Shown: one piece after another, positions 8,505-18,060 of the stretch
Position numbering within the stretch: position 1 is the stretch's first letter
Layout of the letters: each line of letters starts with the position of its first letter
Notes under the pieces: model-generated
Told to the model about the DNA's origin: nothing
The model's input: only the letters and a program-made list of their open reading frames with translations
The model's database searches: none
From: Nonomuraea soli
GTDB lineage: Bacteria > Actinomycetota > Actinomycetes > Streptosporangiales > Streptosporangiaceae
NCBI RefSeq assembly: GCF_013761175.1
Contig: NZ_JACDUR010000003.1
Coordinates: 1 to 64,000, forward strand
Direction of reading: 5' to 3'
Length of the DNA: 64,000 nucleotides
Made by a program: the position numbers and the translations under genes

Positions 8505-9346
8505 GGGCGCACCCCCGTCAGCGCGGGCATCGCCGTGGACTCAGGGTTGCGCAGGTAGCCCATCACGAGCTCCTCCAGCCCCGGCCGCCGCGCCTGCCAT
8601 CGGGGGTCGGGCGAGGGTGCGCCCCTGACCAGCAGGCCGACCTGCCTGTCCGTACGGCCGGCGCTCACGACCCGCATGCCCGCTTCCGACGCGCCCACCG
8701 GTCCCGTCAGCACGAGATGGTCGTCGAGCAGCTCCTCGATGTCGCCGCTGACCTGCATCCGTCCTCCGTTGAGCACGATCAGCCAGTCGCACGTCTCCTC
8801 CAGGTCGGAGACGACGTGCGACGACAGCAGCACGGTCAGCTCGCGCCCGGCCGTCTCGGCCATGATCGTGCGCATCACGTCGTGGCGGGCGAGCGGGTCG
8901 AGGTTGGCCAGGGGTTCGTCCAGCACGAGCAGGTCAGGCCTGCTCGCCAGCGCCAGGGTGACGGCCACCTGGGCCTGCTGGCCACCTGACAACCCGCCGA
9001 CCTTCCGCTTGAGGGGGATGCCCAGCCCGGCGAGCCGTGCGGCGGCGGCCTCGCCGTCCCAGCGCCGGTTCGTCCTGAGCCCGAAGGTGAGCATCTCGGC
9101 GACGGTGAAGTCGTCGTAGAGGGGCTTGTCCTGGGCGACGAACGCCGCCTCGCCGGCCACGCGGACGCTCCCCTCCGTGGCGCGCAGCAGCCCGACGGCG
9201 GTGTGCATGAGCGTCGTCTTGCCTGCGCCGTTGGGCCCGACGAGCGCGGCGACGCGTCCGGCCGGCACCGAGAGCGAGCAGTCGCGCAGCGCCCAGGTGC
9301 GGCGGTAGCGCACGCCCAGCCCGGTGACCTCCAGCGCCGCGCTCAC
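8501..9346 (-). CDS. ABC transporter ATP-binding protein (YtrB-like)
   Basis: 281 residues from the GTG at 9346, whose GTGA overlaps the GntR stop; the frame stays open far upstream but that part is the regulator gene read in another frame. Walker A GPNGAGKTT at about 37-45, Q-loop FVAQDKP, signature LSGGQQAQ, Walker B LLVLDEPLANLDP and the H-loop SSHVVSD. The C-terminal 60 residues after the ATPase core are variable. Pairs with the downstream membrane subunit; operon order regulator-ATPase-permease matches GntR/YtrA systems induced by envelope stress. Confidence 0.92.
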   Translation of the reverse strand: MSAALEVTGLGVRYRRTWALRDCSLSVPAGRVAALVGPNGAGKTTLMHTAVGLLRATEGSVRVAGEAAFVAQDKPLYDDFTVAEMLTFGLRTNRRWDGEAAAARLAGLGIPLKRKVGGLSGGQQAQVAVTLALASRPDLLVLDEPLANLDPLARHDVMRTIMAETAGRELTVLLSSHVVSDLEETCDWLIVLNGGRMQVSGDIEELLDDHLVLTGPVGASEAGMRVVSAGRTDRQVGLLVRGAPSPDPRWQARRPGLEELVMGYLRNPESTAMPALTGVRP

Positions 9347-9735
9347 GCCACGTCCTCCTTCGCGAGGTCGGCGATGACGACGGCGAAGAGCACGCGCAGG
9401 TCCTCTTGATCGAGTCCGGCCGCGCGGGCGTCGCGCACCCATGCCTCCAGGCCGCGCCGTACCCGCGTGTGGTCGGCCAGCGTGGGGCCCGCCACGCCCT
9501 GCCGGACGAACGTGCCCATTCCCGGGCGCCCCTCGACCAGGCCCTCGCGTTCCAGCTCGCGGTAGGCCTTGAGAACGGTGTTGGGGTTGATGGCCAGGCT
9601 CTCGACGACCTCGCGGGCGGTGGGCAGCTGGTCGCCGGGGCGGAGCGTGCCCAGGCGGAGTGCCTGCTTCACCTGGTGGGCCAGCTGGAGGTAGGTGGAC
9701 ACACCAGAGGAGCGGTCGAGTGTGAACTCGATCAA
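9343..9735 (-). CDS. GntR family regulator, YtrA subfamily
   Basis: 130 residues. Winged helix at about 10-75 (GVSTYLQLAHQVKQALRLGT, LRPGDQLPTAREVVESLAIN, PNTVLKAYRELEREG) and only a short C-terminal tail, which is what defines the YtrA subfamily. The TTG at 9735 is preferred: it gives the usual LIEFTLDRSSGVSTYLQL opening and has AAAGGG eight bases upstream; a GTG at 9744 would leave no room for a ribosome site. The ribosome site lies inside a perfect 36-bp palindrome, so autorepression by blocking this site is likely. Controls the ABC transporter downstream. Confidence 0.9.
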   Translation of the reverse strand: MIEFTLDRSSGVSTYLQLAHQVKQALRLGTLRPGDQLPTAREVVESLAINPNTVLKAYRELEREGLVEGRPGMGTFVRQGVAGPTLADHTRVRRGLEAWVRDARAAGLDQEDLRVLFAVVIADLAKEDVA

Positions 9736-9739
9736 GCAA

Positions 9740-9775
9740 AACACCCTTTCACTATTCGAATAGTGAAAGGGTGTT
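9740..9775. promoter_or_regulatory. Perfect 36-bp palindrome, probable GntR autoregulatory operator
   Basis: Half AACACCCTTTCACTATTC (9740-9757) is followed without a gap by its exact reverse complement (9758-9775). It overlaps the ribosome-binding region of the GntR gene and ends 27 bases from the 3' end of hemL, so it could also form a hairpin that terminates hemL transcription. Position and symmetry suit a dimeric GntR repressor. Which protein binds is inferred. Confidence 0.8.
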
Positions 9776-9802
9776 GGATCGGTGGATGCGTTGTCAACCC
9801 GC

Positions 9803-11092
9803 CTACGCCTGGGCCGAGGCCGCCGCCTTGGCCGCCGCGGGCAGGGCCTCCACGATGCGCCCGATCGCCTCGTCGTCGTGGGAGGCCGACAGGAACCAGG
9901 CCTCGTAGGCCGACGGCGGGAGATACACACCCTGGTCGAGCATCGCGTGGAAGAACGCGCGGAAGGCCCCCGTGTCCTGCGTCTGGGCCTCCTCGAAGTT
10001 CGTGACCTCGCGATCGGTGAAGAAGATCGAGAACAGGCTTCCCGCCGTCTGCAGGCGATGCGGCACCCCGGCGGCGCCGAGCGCGGAGGAGGCCGCCTCC
10101 GCCACGGCCGCGGCGGCGGCGTCGACGCGCGCGTAGACCTCGGGCGTGAGCGCCTGGAGTGTCGCGAGCCCCGAGGCGCACGCCAGCGGGTTGCCCGACA
10201 GGGTGCCCGCCTGGTAGACGGGCCCGTTGGGCGCCAGGTACGCCATCACGTCGGCGCGCCCGCCGAAGGCCGCGGCCGGGAGCCCGCCGCCCATGACCTT
10301 GCCGAAGGTCATCAGGTCGGCGGCCACCGGGTCGAGCCCGTACCACCCTGCGCTCGACACGCGGAAGCCGGTCAGCACCTCGTCGACGATGAGCAGCGCC
10401 CCGTTGGCCGTGCAGATCTCGCGCAGGAACGCGTTGAACCCGGGAGCGGGCGGGACCACGCCCATGTTCGCCGGGCAGGCCTCGGTGATCACGCAGGCGA
10501 TCTCGAAGGCGGCGAAGGCCTCGCGCACCGCGTCGAAGGAGTTGTACGGCAGGACGATCGTGTCGGCGGCCGAGGCTCCGGTGACGCCGGGCGAGTCGGG
10601 CAGCCCGAAGGTGACCACGCCGGAGCCCGCTGAGGCCAGGAGCGCGTCGACGTGCCCGTGGTAGCAGCCGGCGAACTTGATGACCTTCGAGCGCCCGGTG
10701 AAGCCGCGGGCCAGCCGGACGGCGCTCATGGTGGCCTCGGTGCCCGAGCTGACCAGGCGGACCTGCTCGACGGGCTCGACGCGGGAGACGATCTCTTCGG
10801 CCAGGGCGACCTCGCCCGGCGTGGCGGTGCCGTACGAGAAGCCGTCCATGAGCGCGGCCGACACGGCGGTGACGACCGACGGGTGGCGGTGGCCGAGGAT
10901 CATCGGGCCCCAGGAGCACACCAGGTCGACGTAGGTGTTGCCGTCGACGTCGGTGATGTAGGGGCCCTGGCCTGAGGCCATGAAGCGCGGGGTGCCTCCG
11001 ACGGCGCCGAAGGCGCGGACCGGGGAGTTGACGCCGCCGGGGACGATGGCGCGGGCGCGGGCGAACAGGGCCTCGGACTTCTCGATGCTCAC
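9803..11092 (-). CDS. hemL: Glutamate-1-semialdehyde 2,1-aminomutase
   Basis: 429 residues from the GTG at 11092 (family about 425-435; a TTG at 11116 would add eight). PLP enzyme that turns glutamate-1-semialdehyde into 5-aminolevulinate in the C5 haem pathway. Seen: [17 protein letters not shown] near the N-terminus, [22 protein letters not shown] and the PLP-lysine block [19 protein letters not shown]. It works with hemA, hemB, hemC and hemD found at 34.9-39.6 kb; the space between hemB and hemL is filled by accessory genes. Confidence 0.97.
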   Translation of the reverse strand: MSIEKSEALFARARAIVPGGVNSPVRAFGAVGGTPRFMASGQGPYITDVDGNTYVDLVCSWGPMILGHRHPSVVTAVSAALMDGFSYGTATPGEVALAEEIVSRVEPVEQVRLVSSGTEATMSAVRLARGFTGRSKVIKFAGCYHGHVDALLASAGSGVVTFGLPDSPGVTGASAADTIVLPYNSFDAVREAFAAFEIACVITEACPANMGVVPPAPGFNAFLREICTANGALLIVDEVLTGFRVSSAGWYGLDPVAADLMTFGKVMGGGLPAAAFGGRADVMAYLAPNGPVYQAGTLSGNPLACASGLATLQALTPEVYARVDAAAAAVAEAASSALGAAGVPHRLQTAGSLFSIFFTDREVTNFEEAQTQDTGAFRAFFHAMLDQGVYLPPSAYEAWFLSASHDDEAIGRIVEALPAAAKAAASAQA

Positions 11093-11145
11093 CGCATCCA
11101 CGTTACCGTTTGGCAATTCCGTACGACGTACGGTACAACGTACGT

Positions 11146-11544
11146 ATGAGTATCGAGAAGTGGTTCGAGGACTACGACAAGCTGGCGGAGACCGGGGACA
11201 TCGAGAAGCTGGCCGACATGGCGGTCTTCCCCATGAACGTGGTCACCGACGTGCCGGGCGGCTACGCGGCGGCCAAGCAGTGGACGCGCGAGGAGTACGT
11301 CGCGGCGATGAAGGAGGCGATGGGCGGTGGCACGGCGGACCTGAACCTCAGGTCGAAGCGCACCCCGCACCACCTGACCGAGAACCTCTGCCTCGTGGAG
11401 ACCGAGGCCACGATGACCATCGAGGGCCAGGAGCAGACCATGCGTTACGCGGACCTGCTGGTGCGCACCGAGGACGGCTGGGCGTTCCAGACCATGGTCC
11501 AGGGCGGATGGGGCTACGGCTGGGAGCCGGCCAAGAGGGGTTAG
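11146..11544 (+). CDS. Small SnoaL/NTF2-like protein
   Basis: 132 residues. The pattern of an N-terminal helix ([20 protein letters not shown]), a Trp/Tyr-rich middle and four strands ([35 protein letters not shown]) fits the NTF2/SnoaL fold. No catalytic residues can be assigned. The start ATG is preceded by repeated GTAC elements (11121-11146) rather than a good ribosome site, so the mRNA may be nearly leaderless. Diverges from hemL over about 50 bases and converges on the ABC importer operon. Function unknown. Confidence 0.8.
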   Translation: MSIEKWFEDYDKLAETGDIEKLADMAVFPMNVVTDVPGGYAAAKQWTREEYVAAMKEAMGGGTADLNLRSKRTPHHLTENLCLVETEATMTIEGQEQTMRYADLLVRTEDGWAFQTMVQGGWGYGWEPAKRG

Positions 11545-11584
11545 GCCGGGCTCGCAGCCGCCGTGCCGAGGTGACCCGGAGGGC

Positions 11585-12340
11585 TCACGCCGACTGGCCG
11601 CCGAAACGATCGTTGACGCGACGTTCCACCAGTCCCACCACGGCGTACAGCACCCAGGCCACCAGGCACAGCATCCCCAGCGAGATCATCACGAGGCGGA
11701 TGTCGTCGTTCTCGGCCGCCTGCCGTTCCAGGTAGCCGAGACCGGCTTCCGCCCCGATGAACTCTCCGATCACCGCGGCCGTGACGCCGGCCAGCACTCC
11801 CAGCCGCAGGCCCAGCGCCACGGCGGGCAGCGCGTACGGCAGGTCGATCTTGACCAGCCGGGCGAGCGGCCCCAGCCGCAGCAGCCTGACCAGGTCCTCG
11901 ACTCCCTGCGGCATGCTGCGCAACCGCGTGACCATGTTCACCAGCACGGGATAGAACGACACCAGCGCGATCAGGGCGATCTTGGAGCCGATGCCCAGCC
12001 CCAGCCACAACACGATCAAGGGCGCGATCGAGATCTTCGGCGTGACCTGAGCCACCACGATGACCGGCATCAGCAGCCTCTCGGCCACGGGCATCCGGAC
12101 GAAAACGACCGCGACGACCACCCCGAGCGTGCTGCCCAGCAGGACCCCCTGCACGACCTCGGCCAGGGTCTGCTGGATGTGCAGGGTCAGCGCGCCCTCC
12201 CCGGCCAGAGCCAGGGCGTGCGAGGCCACCGCCCCCGGCGTGGGCAGACGGTAGGCCGGGATGGCGAAGACCACCGCGACCAGCCACCACAGACCCACCC
12301 CCGCCAGGAGCGAAAGAGCGCCGAGACTAGCCGAGCGCAT
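11585..12340 (-). CDS. ABC transporter permease, SsuC/ThiX type (second permease)
   Basis: 251 residues, about six membrane segments. The EAA loop region reads LRSMPQGVEDLVRLLRLGPL and is followed by the LPYALPAVALGLRLG block, as in BPD_transp_1 permeases of sulfonate/taurine/pyrimidine importers. It overlaps the binding-protein gene by 14 bases and is the last gene of the operon ATPase-permease-binding protein-permease. Having two different permease genes suggests a heterodimeric channel. Confidence 0.9.
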   Translation of the reverse strand: MRSASLGALSLLAGVGLWWLVAVVFAIPAYRLPTPGAVASHALALAGEGALTLHIQQTLAEVVQGVLLGSTLGVVVAVVFVRMPVAERLLMPVIVVAQVTPKISIAPLIVLWLGLGIGSKIALIALVSFYPVLVNMVTRLRSMPQGVEDLVRLLRLGPLARLVKIDLPYALPAVALGLRLGVLAGVTAAVIGEFIGAEAGLGYLERQAAENDDIRLVMISLGMLCLVAWVLYAVVGLVERRVNDRFGGQSA

Positions 12341-13313
12341 CCGGCTTCACCACCAGCTCGCCGGCCTTGAAGGAGGCGTCGATGAGCTTGTATCCCACCT
12401 GCGCCTCGATCGCCTGCTGCCAGCGGTTCTCGTCCGCGTGGCCGAACCCCTCGGGCGAGTGCCAGAGGGTCTTCACGAACACGTCCTTGACGATGGTCGT
12501 GACCGCCTCCTGCTGCCCGTTGAACGTCGGCGCGTACTTGTCGACGGCCATCGAGACAGCACCGGCCGGGTCCTTGGTCACGAAGTCGAGGCCCTGGTCG
12601 AGGGCGGTGACGAACGCCTTGACCGTCGCCGGGTCGTCCTTCACCTTCTCCGGGCTGGTCACCACGACGTTGCCGAAGGACGGCAGGAACTCGTCGCTGA
12701 GGATCTGCCGGACGTCCACCCCCGCGGACTTGAGCGCGTAGTAGCGCAGCCGCGAGAAGACGATGGCGTCCACCTGTCCGTTCTTCAGCGCGTCCACGAT
12801 GGCGCCGGTGCCGATCGTGGTCACCTTCACGTCCTCGAGGCTCAGGCCGGACTGCTTGAGCATCGCCTGGAGCTGGATGTAGTTGGGGCTGCCGAGATCG
12901 GTCACGGCCACGTTCTTGCCCTTGAGGTCGGCGGGCGAGTTGATGTTCGCCTGGCCCGTGGACAGCAGCGCGCCGATGCCCTGCTGGTAGGTGGTGTGCA
13001 CGACCCGGGTCTTCACGCCCTTGCCGTAGGCCGTGATGACCGAGTCGCCGTTGGGGAAGCCGAAGTCGACGTTGCCCGCGGCCACGTTCTTGACGATGTC
13101 GGACCCGGCCGCGTACGTGAACGACACGTCCAGCCCGGCCTTGGAGAAGAAGCCCTGCTCCTTGGCGGCGTACAGGGGGGCGTAGTACGGCACGGCGGCG
13201 CCGTCGATCTGGATGGTGACCCGCTTGACCCCGTCGGCCGACTCCGTGGAGGCGGCCGGGCTGCACCCGGCGGCCAGGAGGGCTATTAACACGGCGAAAA
13301 AGGTCTTCTTCAT
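12327..13313 (-). CDS. NMT1/THI5-type substrate-binding lipoprotein of ABC importer
   Basis: 328 residues. Lipoprotein signal with lipobox LLAAGC (Cys at about 17), then an SsuA/ThiY-like binding domain: AAVPYYAPLYAAKEQGFFSK, GNVDFGFPNGDSVITAYGKG, INSPADLKGKNVAV and GSPNYIQLQAMLKQSGL. This family binds sulfonates, taurine, or pyrimidines such as thiamine precursors. Here the divergent uridine-phosphorylase-like gene and the shared operator with orotate-type genes point to a pyrimidine or a related base; that choice is inference. ATG overlaps the stop of the upstream permease by one base. Confidence 0.92.
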   Translation of the reverse strand: MKKTFFAVLIALLAAGCSPAASTESADGVKRVTIQIDGAAVPYYAPLYAAKEQGFFSKAGLDVSFTYAAGSDIVKNVAAGNVDFGFPNGDSVITAYGKGVKTRVVHTTYQQGIGALLSTGQANINSPADLKGKNVAVTDLGSPNYIQLQAMLKQSGLSLEDVKVTTIGTGAIVDALKNGQVDAIVFSRLRYYALKSAGVDVRQILSDEFLPSFGNVVVTSPEKVKDDPATVKAFVTALDQGLDFVTKDPAGAVSMAVDKYAPTFNGQQEAVTTIVKDVFVKTLWHSPEGFGHADENRWQQAIEAQVGYKLIDASFKAGELVVKPDALG

Positions 13314-14043
13314 CAGATTCTCCTCAGTTTTTCCACGAGCGAGACCAGGCCGAAGCCCGTCAGCCCGACCAGCACCGTGACCAGGACGGCCGCGATGAGC
13401 AGTGGGGTGTCGTTGGACGTGTTGCCGAGGATCATCAGGTACCCGAGCCCCCGCTGAGCGGAGAGGTACTCGGCCAGGAAGGCCCCGGTCATCGCGTCGA
13501 TCACGGCGATCTTGGCCCCGGCCAGCAGGGCCGGGGTCGCCGCCGGGATCTGGATCGTGAACAGGTAGCGCGGGCGTGACAGGTTCAGCAGCCTGCCCAG
13601 GGTCGCCACGTCGGCCGGGACGTCACGCAGCCCCATCATCGTGGCGGCCATCATCGGGAAGAACACCAGCAGCAGGATCAGGACGTACTGGGAGGTCAGG
13701 CTGAGCCCGAACCAGAGCACCAGGAGCGGAGCCACCGCGATCTTGGGAGCGGCCTGGAGCAGCACCAGGTAGGGATTGAGCAGTTCCCGCAGCAACCGCG
13801 ACGACCACAACCCCCAGCCCAGCGCGATCCCGATCAGGGAGCCGCCCGCGAAGCCCAGCACGATGTTGCGCGCCGTGTAGGACAGGTGCGGCCGGAGCTC
13901 ACCCTCGCCCACCAGGGTGGCGAGCGCTCCCAGGACCTCCTCCGGCGCGGGCAGCAGGTAGGCCGGGACGTCGGCCACCCGGACGTAGAGGCTCCATCCG
14001 CCGACGATGACGGCCACGTATCCCAGGGTTCTGAGCAGGCGGC

Positions 14044-14047
<4 letters not shown>
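13313..14047 (-). CDS. ABC transporter permease, SsuC/ThiX type (first permease)
   Basis: 244 residues with about six membrane segments and the EAA loop MGLRDVPADVATLGRLLNLS followed by IQIPAATPALLAGAKIAVID. Member of the BPD_transp_1 family, partner of the second permease, the ATPase and the NMT1-type binding protein. It starts within the ATPase stop (ATGA). Likely forms the membrane channel for uptake of a pyrimidine-like solute. Confidence 0.92.
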
Positions 14048-14793
<746 letters not shown>

Positions 14794-14806
14794 TTCGAAG
14801 ACTCCT

Positions 14807-14826
14807 CGTTTCCACTGATGGAAACG
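14807..14826. promoter_or_regulatory. Candidate IclR operator, TTTCCA-N4-TGGAAA type (site 1)
   Basis: Perfect 8-base arms CGTTTCCA and TGGAAACG around CTGA. The arrangement recurs at 31283-31298 and 33946-33961 in front of two other operons of this island that carry IclR genes. IclR-family operators such as the E. coli IclR box use the same TGGAAA/TTTCCA half-sites. On the minus strand a TTGACA lies at 14873-14878, so the site would fall downstream of an importer promoter. Additional half-sites are at 14831-14835 (TTCCA) and 14884-14889 (TGGAAA). Confidence 0.7.
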
Positions 14827-14967
14827 TGTCTTCCATCAAGAGGTGGTCAGCGTGCAACCTCGATCGTTTCGGTGTCAATCCCGTGGAAACGGCCTTGACG
14901 ACGGCACCGAAATGCCCTCAAACTGCCGAATCTGGAAAAAGTCCCTCCATCCAAGGAGCCGGTGTCT

Positions 14968-15744
14968 ATGACTCGCAGCGCCCGCGACCCCTGGCGCGAG
15001 GACACCGCTCCCCACCTGCCCGCCCGGCTCGGCGACCTGCCACCCGTCTGCCTGCTCCCCGGAGACCCCGCCCGGGTCGATCTGGCCGCGGGCGTGCTCG
15101 ACGACTTCGAGATCCTGGGCCACAACCGCGAGTTCCGGCTGGGGGCCGGAACGCTGGACGGCGTGCGGATCGCGGTGTGTTCCACCGGGATCGGGGGCCC
15201 GTCCGCGGAGATCACCGTGGTCGAGCTGGCCCGCCTCGGTGTGCGCACCGTCCTGCGCACCGGCGGCATGGGCGCCCTGCGCGAGGACCTGGCGCCCGGC
15301 TCGGTCTGCGCGGTCTCCGGCGCCGTCCCCGGCGGCGGAGCGGGCACGTACTACTCCCCCGGCGCGTTTCGTACGGCGAGCGCCGACGTCCTGGCCCGCC
15401 TCCACGACCAGGCGGCACGGCTGGGCATCCCCCTGACCGAGGTCCGGGTGGCCTCCATCGACTCCTACTACCTGGGCCAGGGCCGCCCCCTCCCCGGATA
15501 CGAAACCCAGGCGGCGCACCGGTTCAAGGAGCTCCAGTCCTGCGGCGTGGACGGCGTCGACATGGAGACCGAGACCGTCCTGGCCGTGGCCCGGGCCGTG
15601 GGGCTCCGGGCGGGCGCGCTCCTGGTCGCCCACGCCAACCGCGCCACCGACGCGTGGCTGGAGGACTACGAACCCGCCCAGCTGGCCATGCTGCGGCTCG
15701 CGGTCCACACCGCCCGGGTTCTGGAGCCGTACCCGGCGGGGTGA
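14968..15744 (+). CDS. Uridine phosphorylase / nucleoside phosphorylase family
   Basis: 258 residues. PNP/UDP family blocks: CLLPGDPARVDLAAGVLDD (phosphate-binding GDPxR), CSTGIGGPSAEITVVELA, VLRTGGMGALRED and the nucleoside-binding GVDMETETVLAVARA. Reaction: pyrimidine nucleoside plus phosphate to base plus ribose-1-phosphate. ATG at 14968 preferred over GTG 14962 because AAGGAG is nine bases upstream. It diverges from the pyrimidine-type importer and precedes an IclR gene, so it probably feeds bases into catabolism. Specificity for uridine over other nucleosides is inferred. Confidence 0.88.
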   Translation: MTRSARDPWREDTAPHLPARLGDLPPVCLLPGDPARVDLAAGVLDDFEILGHNREFRLGAGTLDGVRIAVCSTGIGGPSAEITVVELARLGVRTVLRTGGMGALREDLAPGSVCAVSGAVPGGGAGTYYSPGAFRTASADVLARLHDQAARLGIPLTEVRVASIDSYYLGQGRPLPGYETQAAHRFKELQSCGVDGVDMETETVLAVARAVGLRAGALLVAHANRATDAWLEDYEPAQLAMLRLAVHTARVLEPYPAG

Positions 15745-15837
15745 TCAAAAGCCTAAACTGGCCCTACCCGGATCTCGGGTGGGCGCGCAATCGGGGACGC
15801 GGCCGAACCAAGCGTCGGAGAACGGGGATAGTGACGC

Positions 15838-16596
15838 ATGCAAGTTCTCAGTCGAGCCCTGAACGTCCTCAAGAAGTTGTCTGCCACGCCTCAGGGGATG
15901 ACACTGCAAGAACTGCACGAAGAGCTGGAGATCCCGATCGGCAGCATGCACCGGCTGCTGGCCGCCCTGGTCGACGAGCAGTACGTCACGCGTTCGCCGC
16001 ACAACCGCCGCTACTTCCTGGGCTCGGCCGCCGCCGAGCTGGTCGGCCCGAGCGCGGCCGCGCACAGCTCCCTGGTCCCGGCGCCCGAGTTACTGGTGCG
16101 AGCCAGCAAGGAGAGCGGAGAGACGGTCTTCCTGACCTCCCTCACGGGTTCACGCATCGTGTGCATCTCCATCGTGGAGGCGACCCATCCGCTGCGGCTG
16201 TTCGTCCAGCTGGGCCAGGAGCTGCCCTGGCACGCCGCGGCCGCCGCCCGGAGCGTGCTGGCCTACCTGCCGCAGGACACGGTCGAGGCCATCGTGTCCG
16301 GCCTGGAGTTCAACGCCTACACGCCCGGCACGCCGAAGACGCCGGAGGAGGTGCTGGCCCATCTGGCCGAGATCCGCTCCCGTGGCTACGACGTGTGCGA
16401 GAACGAACTCGACGAGAACGTGTGGGCCGTGGCCGCTCCCGTGTTCACGAGCACGGGTGTCGTGGTGGCGAGCGTGACGCTGGCCGCCGCCGGGCATCGG
16501 ATGCGCGATCCGATCCGGCGGGTGCGGGCCACCGAGATCGTGCTGCGCACGGCGCGGGCGATGTCGGAGGAGCTCGGTCACGAGACTCAGCTGTAG
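15838..16596 (+). CDS. IclR family transcriptional regulator (copy 1)
   Basis: 252 residues. Winged HTH at about 1-70 (MQVLSRALNVLKKL, GMTLQELHEELEIPIGSMHR, FLG) and the IclR effector domain (GAF-like) at about 80-245. The recognition helix IPIGSMHRLLA is close to that of copy 2 (IPLGSMHRLLA) and similar to copy 3, so the three may read related operators. Lies 93 bases behind the uridine-phosphorylase-like gene. Its 3' end overlaps the last gene of the convergent peptide operon by ten bases. Confidence 0.94.
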   Translation: MQVLSRALNVLKKLSATPQGMTLQELHEELEIPIGSMHRLLAALVDEQYVTRSPHNRRYFLGSAAAELVGPSAAAHSSLVPAPELLVRASKESGETVFLTSLTGSRIVCISIVEATHPLRLFVQLGQELPWHAAAAARSVLAYLPQDTVEAIVSGLEFNAYTPGTPKTPEEVLAHLAEIRSRGYDVCENELDENVWAVAAPVFTSTGVVVASVTLAAAGHRMRDPIRRVRATEIVLRTARAMSEELGHETQL

Positions 16597-17333
16597 TCGT
16601 CCAGGCCCAGCCGGCGGGCGCGGTTCCCCTGCCACAGGTAGGCGAGCCAGGCGACCAGGGCCCAGCCGAGCCCGACGGCGGCCTCCCACAGCAGCGGCGT
16701 GAGCCAGGGACCTCCCGCCATGGCCGACCGCACCGCGTCGAGGCCGTGCCGTACCGGCAGAACGGCACCGACCGCGTCCAGGACGGGCAGGCGGCCGTGC
16801 GGGACGAGCGCACCCGAACAGGCGATGACCAGCCACGTCGCCGCGTTGCCCGCGAAGACGTCGGCCCGGTGGCCCACCACCTGGGCGACCACCGCCAGGC
16901 CCAGGGCCGTGGTGCTGAACAACATGACCGCGTAGATCGGCAGGGTGGGCAGGACCTCCAGCGTCAGGCCGCTGACCGGGCCCGCGACGGCCCAGACCAG
17001 CAGGACGGCCATGCCGCCGTGCAGGATCATCGGAAGCGTGCGGAGAGCGAACACCAGCGGGATGTGGACCTCGCTGAGCCGCAGCCGGGAGTAGGTCCTG
17101 TTCCACTTGTCGGCCATCGGGACGTCCGCGACGCCGACCACGGTGGAGGCCAGCATGGTGATGGCCAGGGCCCCGGCGAACGCGTGCTCCTCCAAACCGA
17201 GCACCTGGCCGAGCAGGGTGAAGAACAGGCCCTGCAGCACGACGCGCGGCCAGACCGCGGTGACCGTGATCGACCACGGCTCGGAGGCGCGGAAGAGCAG
17301 GCGGCCGAGCCGTACGACCTCAAGATAGATCAA
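16587..17333 (-). CDS. ABC-2 type permease, last gene of the peptide operon
   Basis: 248 residues, about six membrane segments (around 25-45, 50-75, 95-130, 135-155, 165-185, 215-235). N-terminal MIYLEVVRLGRLLFRASEPW is hydrophilic-amphipathic, as in ABC-2 exporters for peptides. Overlaps the preceding permease gene by 14 bases. With the other permease and the ATPase it would form a heterodimeric exporter for the product of the peptide operon. Convergent with IclR copy 1. Confidence 0.83.
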   Translation of the reverse strand: MIYLEVVRLGRLLFRASEPWSITVTAVWPRVVLQGLFFTLLGQVLGLEEHAFAGALAITMLASTVVGVADVPMADKWNRTYSRLRLSEVHIPLVFALRTLPMILHGGMAVLLVWAVAGPVSGLTLEVLPTLPIYAVMLFSTTALGLAVVAQVVGHRADVFAGNAATWLVIACSGALVPHGRLPVLDAVGAVLPVRHGLDAVRSAMAGGPWLTPLLWEAAVGLGWALVAWLAYLWQGNRARRLGLDDYS

Positions 17334-18060
17334 GGGTCCCCTCCTTCCTGGCCAGAACGGCCACCCGTTCGAAGGCGACGGCTCCCAGGACGAAATAGAC
17401 CACCGTCAGCACGGCACCCAGCCCCAGCGCGGTGAAGTCAGGAGCGCCGCGGGCGGCCCCGCCGAGGAACTCCTGCACCCAGCGCAGGTTGATCACCCAG
17501 CTCAGCGGCTGGATCCAGCCCGGCAGCACGGAGACCGGGATGAGCAGCCCCGACAGCAGCGTCACCGGGGCCACGGCCAGCGCCGACAGCTGCGGGCCGT
17601 ACCTCGACAGCAGGAACAGACAGCTCAGCAGGAATCCCGCCGCCGTCCCGGTCACGGCCACCAGAGCGAGCCCCACGGCGAACCAGAACGGCATCGCGAT
17701 CACCACGGCATGGCCCGACAGCAGGAGGAAGAGCGAGACCGTCGCGGAGATCACCACGAGGATCAGCAGGCTCGCTCCCGTGGTCTTGCCCAGGAGCACC
17801 AGCCGGGGGTCGCGCACGCCGAGCATCGTGGGGGCGAGCGTGCCCTCCATCTTCTCCCGGCGCAGGATGCCCGCCCCGCTCCAGACGGTCGACCCCCAGA
17901 AGCTCATCAGCATGACGGCGGTCACCGTCGCGGCCGTCGGGTTGCTCGACAGCACGATCAGCAGGTACACGACGGGTTGCAGCACGCCGAGCAGCACGAG
18001 GAACTGCCAGGAGGCCCGCATGAGCGCCATCTGGTGCCGCATCGCGGCGAAGAAGATCAT
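17320..18060 (-). CDS. ABC-2 type permease of the peptide operon
   Basis: 246 residues from the ATG at 18060, which overlaps the ATPase stop (ATGA). Six hydrophobic segments and the ABC-2 motif region WSGAGILRREKMEGTLAPTM (cytoplasmic elbow with the conserved E-x-G-T). LLSGLLIPVSVLPGWIQPLS resembles the conserved P-rich hairpin in front of TM5-6. Probably half of a dimeric exporter dedicated to the peptide product. Confidence 0.86.
   Translation of the reverse strand: MIFFAAMRHQMALMRASWQFLVLLGVLQPVVYLLIVLSSNPTAATVTAVMLMSFWGSTVWSGAGILRREKMEGTLAPTMLGVRDPRLVLLGKTTGASLLILVVISATVSLFLLLSGHAVVIAMPFWFAVGLALVAVTGTAAGFLLSCLFLLSRYGPQLSALAVAPVTLLSGLLIPVSVLPGWIQPLSWVINLRWVQEFLGGAARGAPDFTALGLGAVLTVVYFVLGAVAFERVAVLARKEGTLDLS

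Noticed and set aside
11121..11146. Four GTAC elements as an operator between hemL and the SnoaL-like gene
   Set aside because: The copies are unevenly spaced and short; not better than chance in this composition, so only mentioned with the gene.
14826..17435. 869-codon plus-strand open frame
   Set aside because: Overlaps the uridine phosphorylase-like and IclR genes in another frame and the permease in antisense; no family resemblance.
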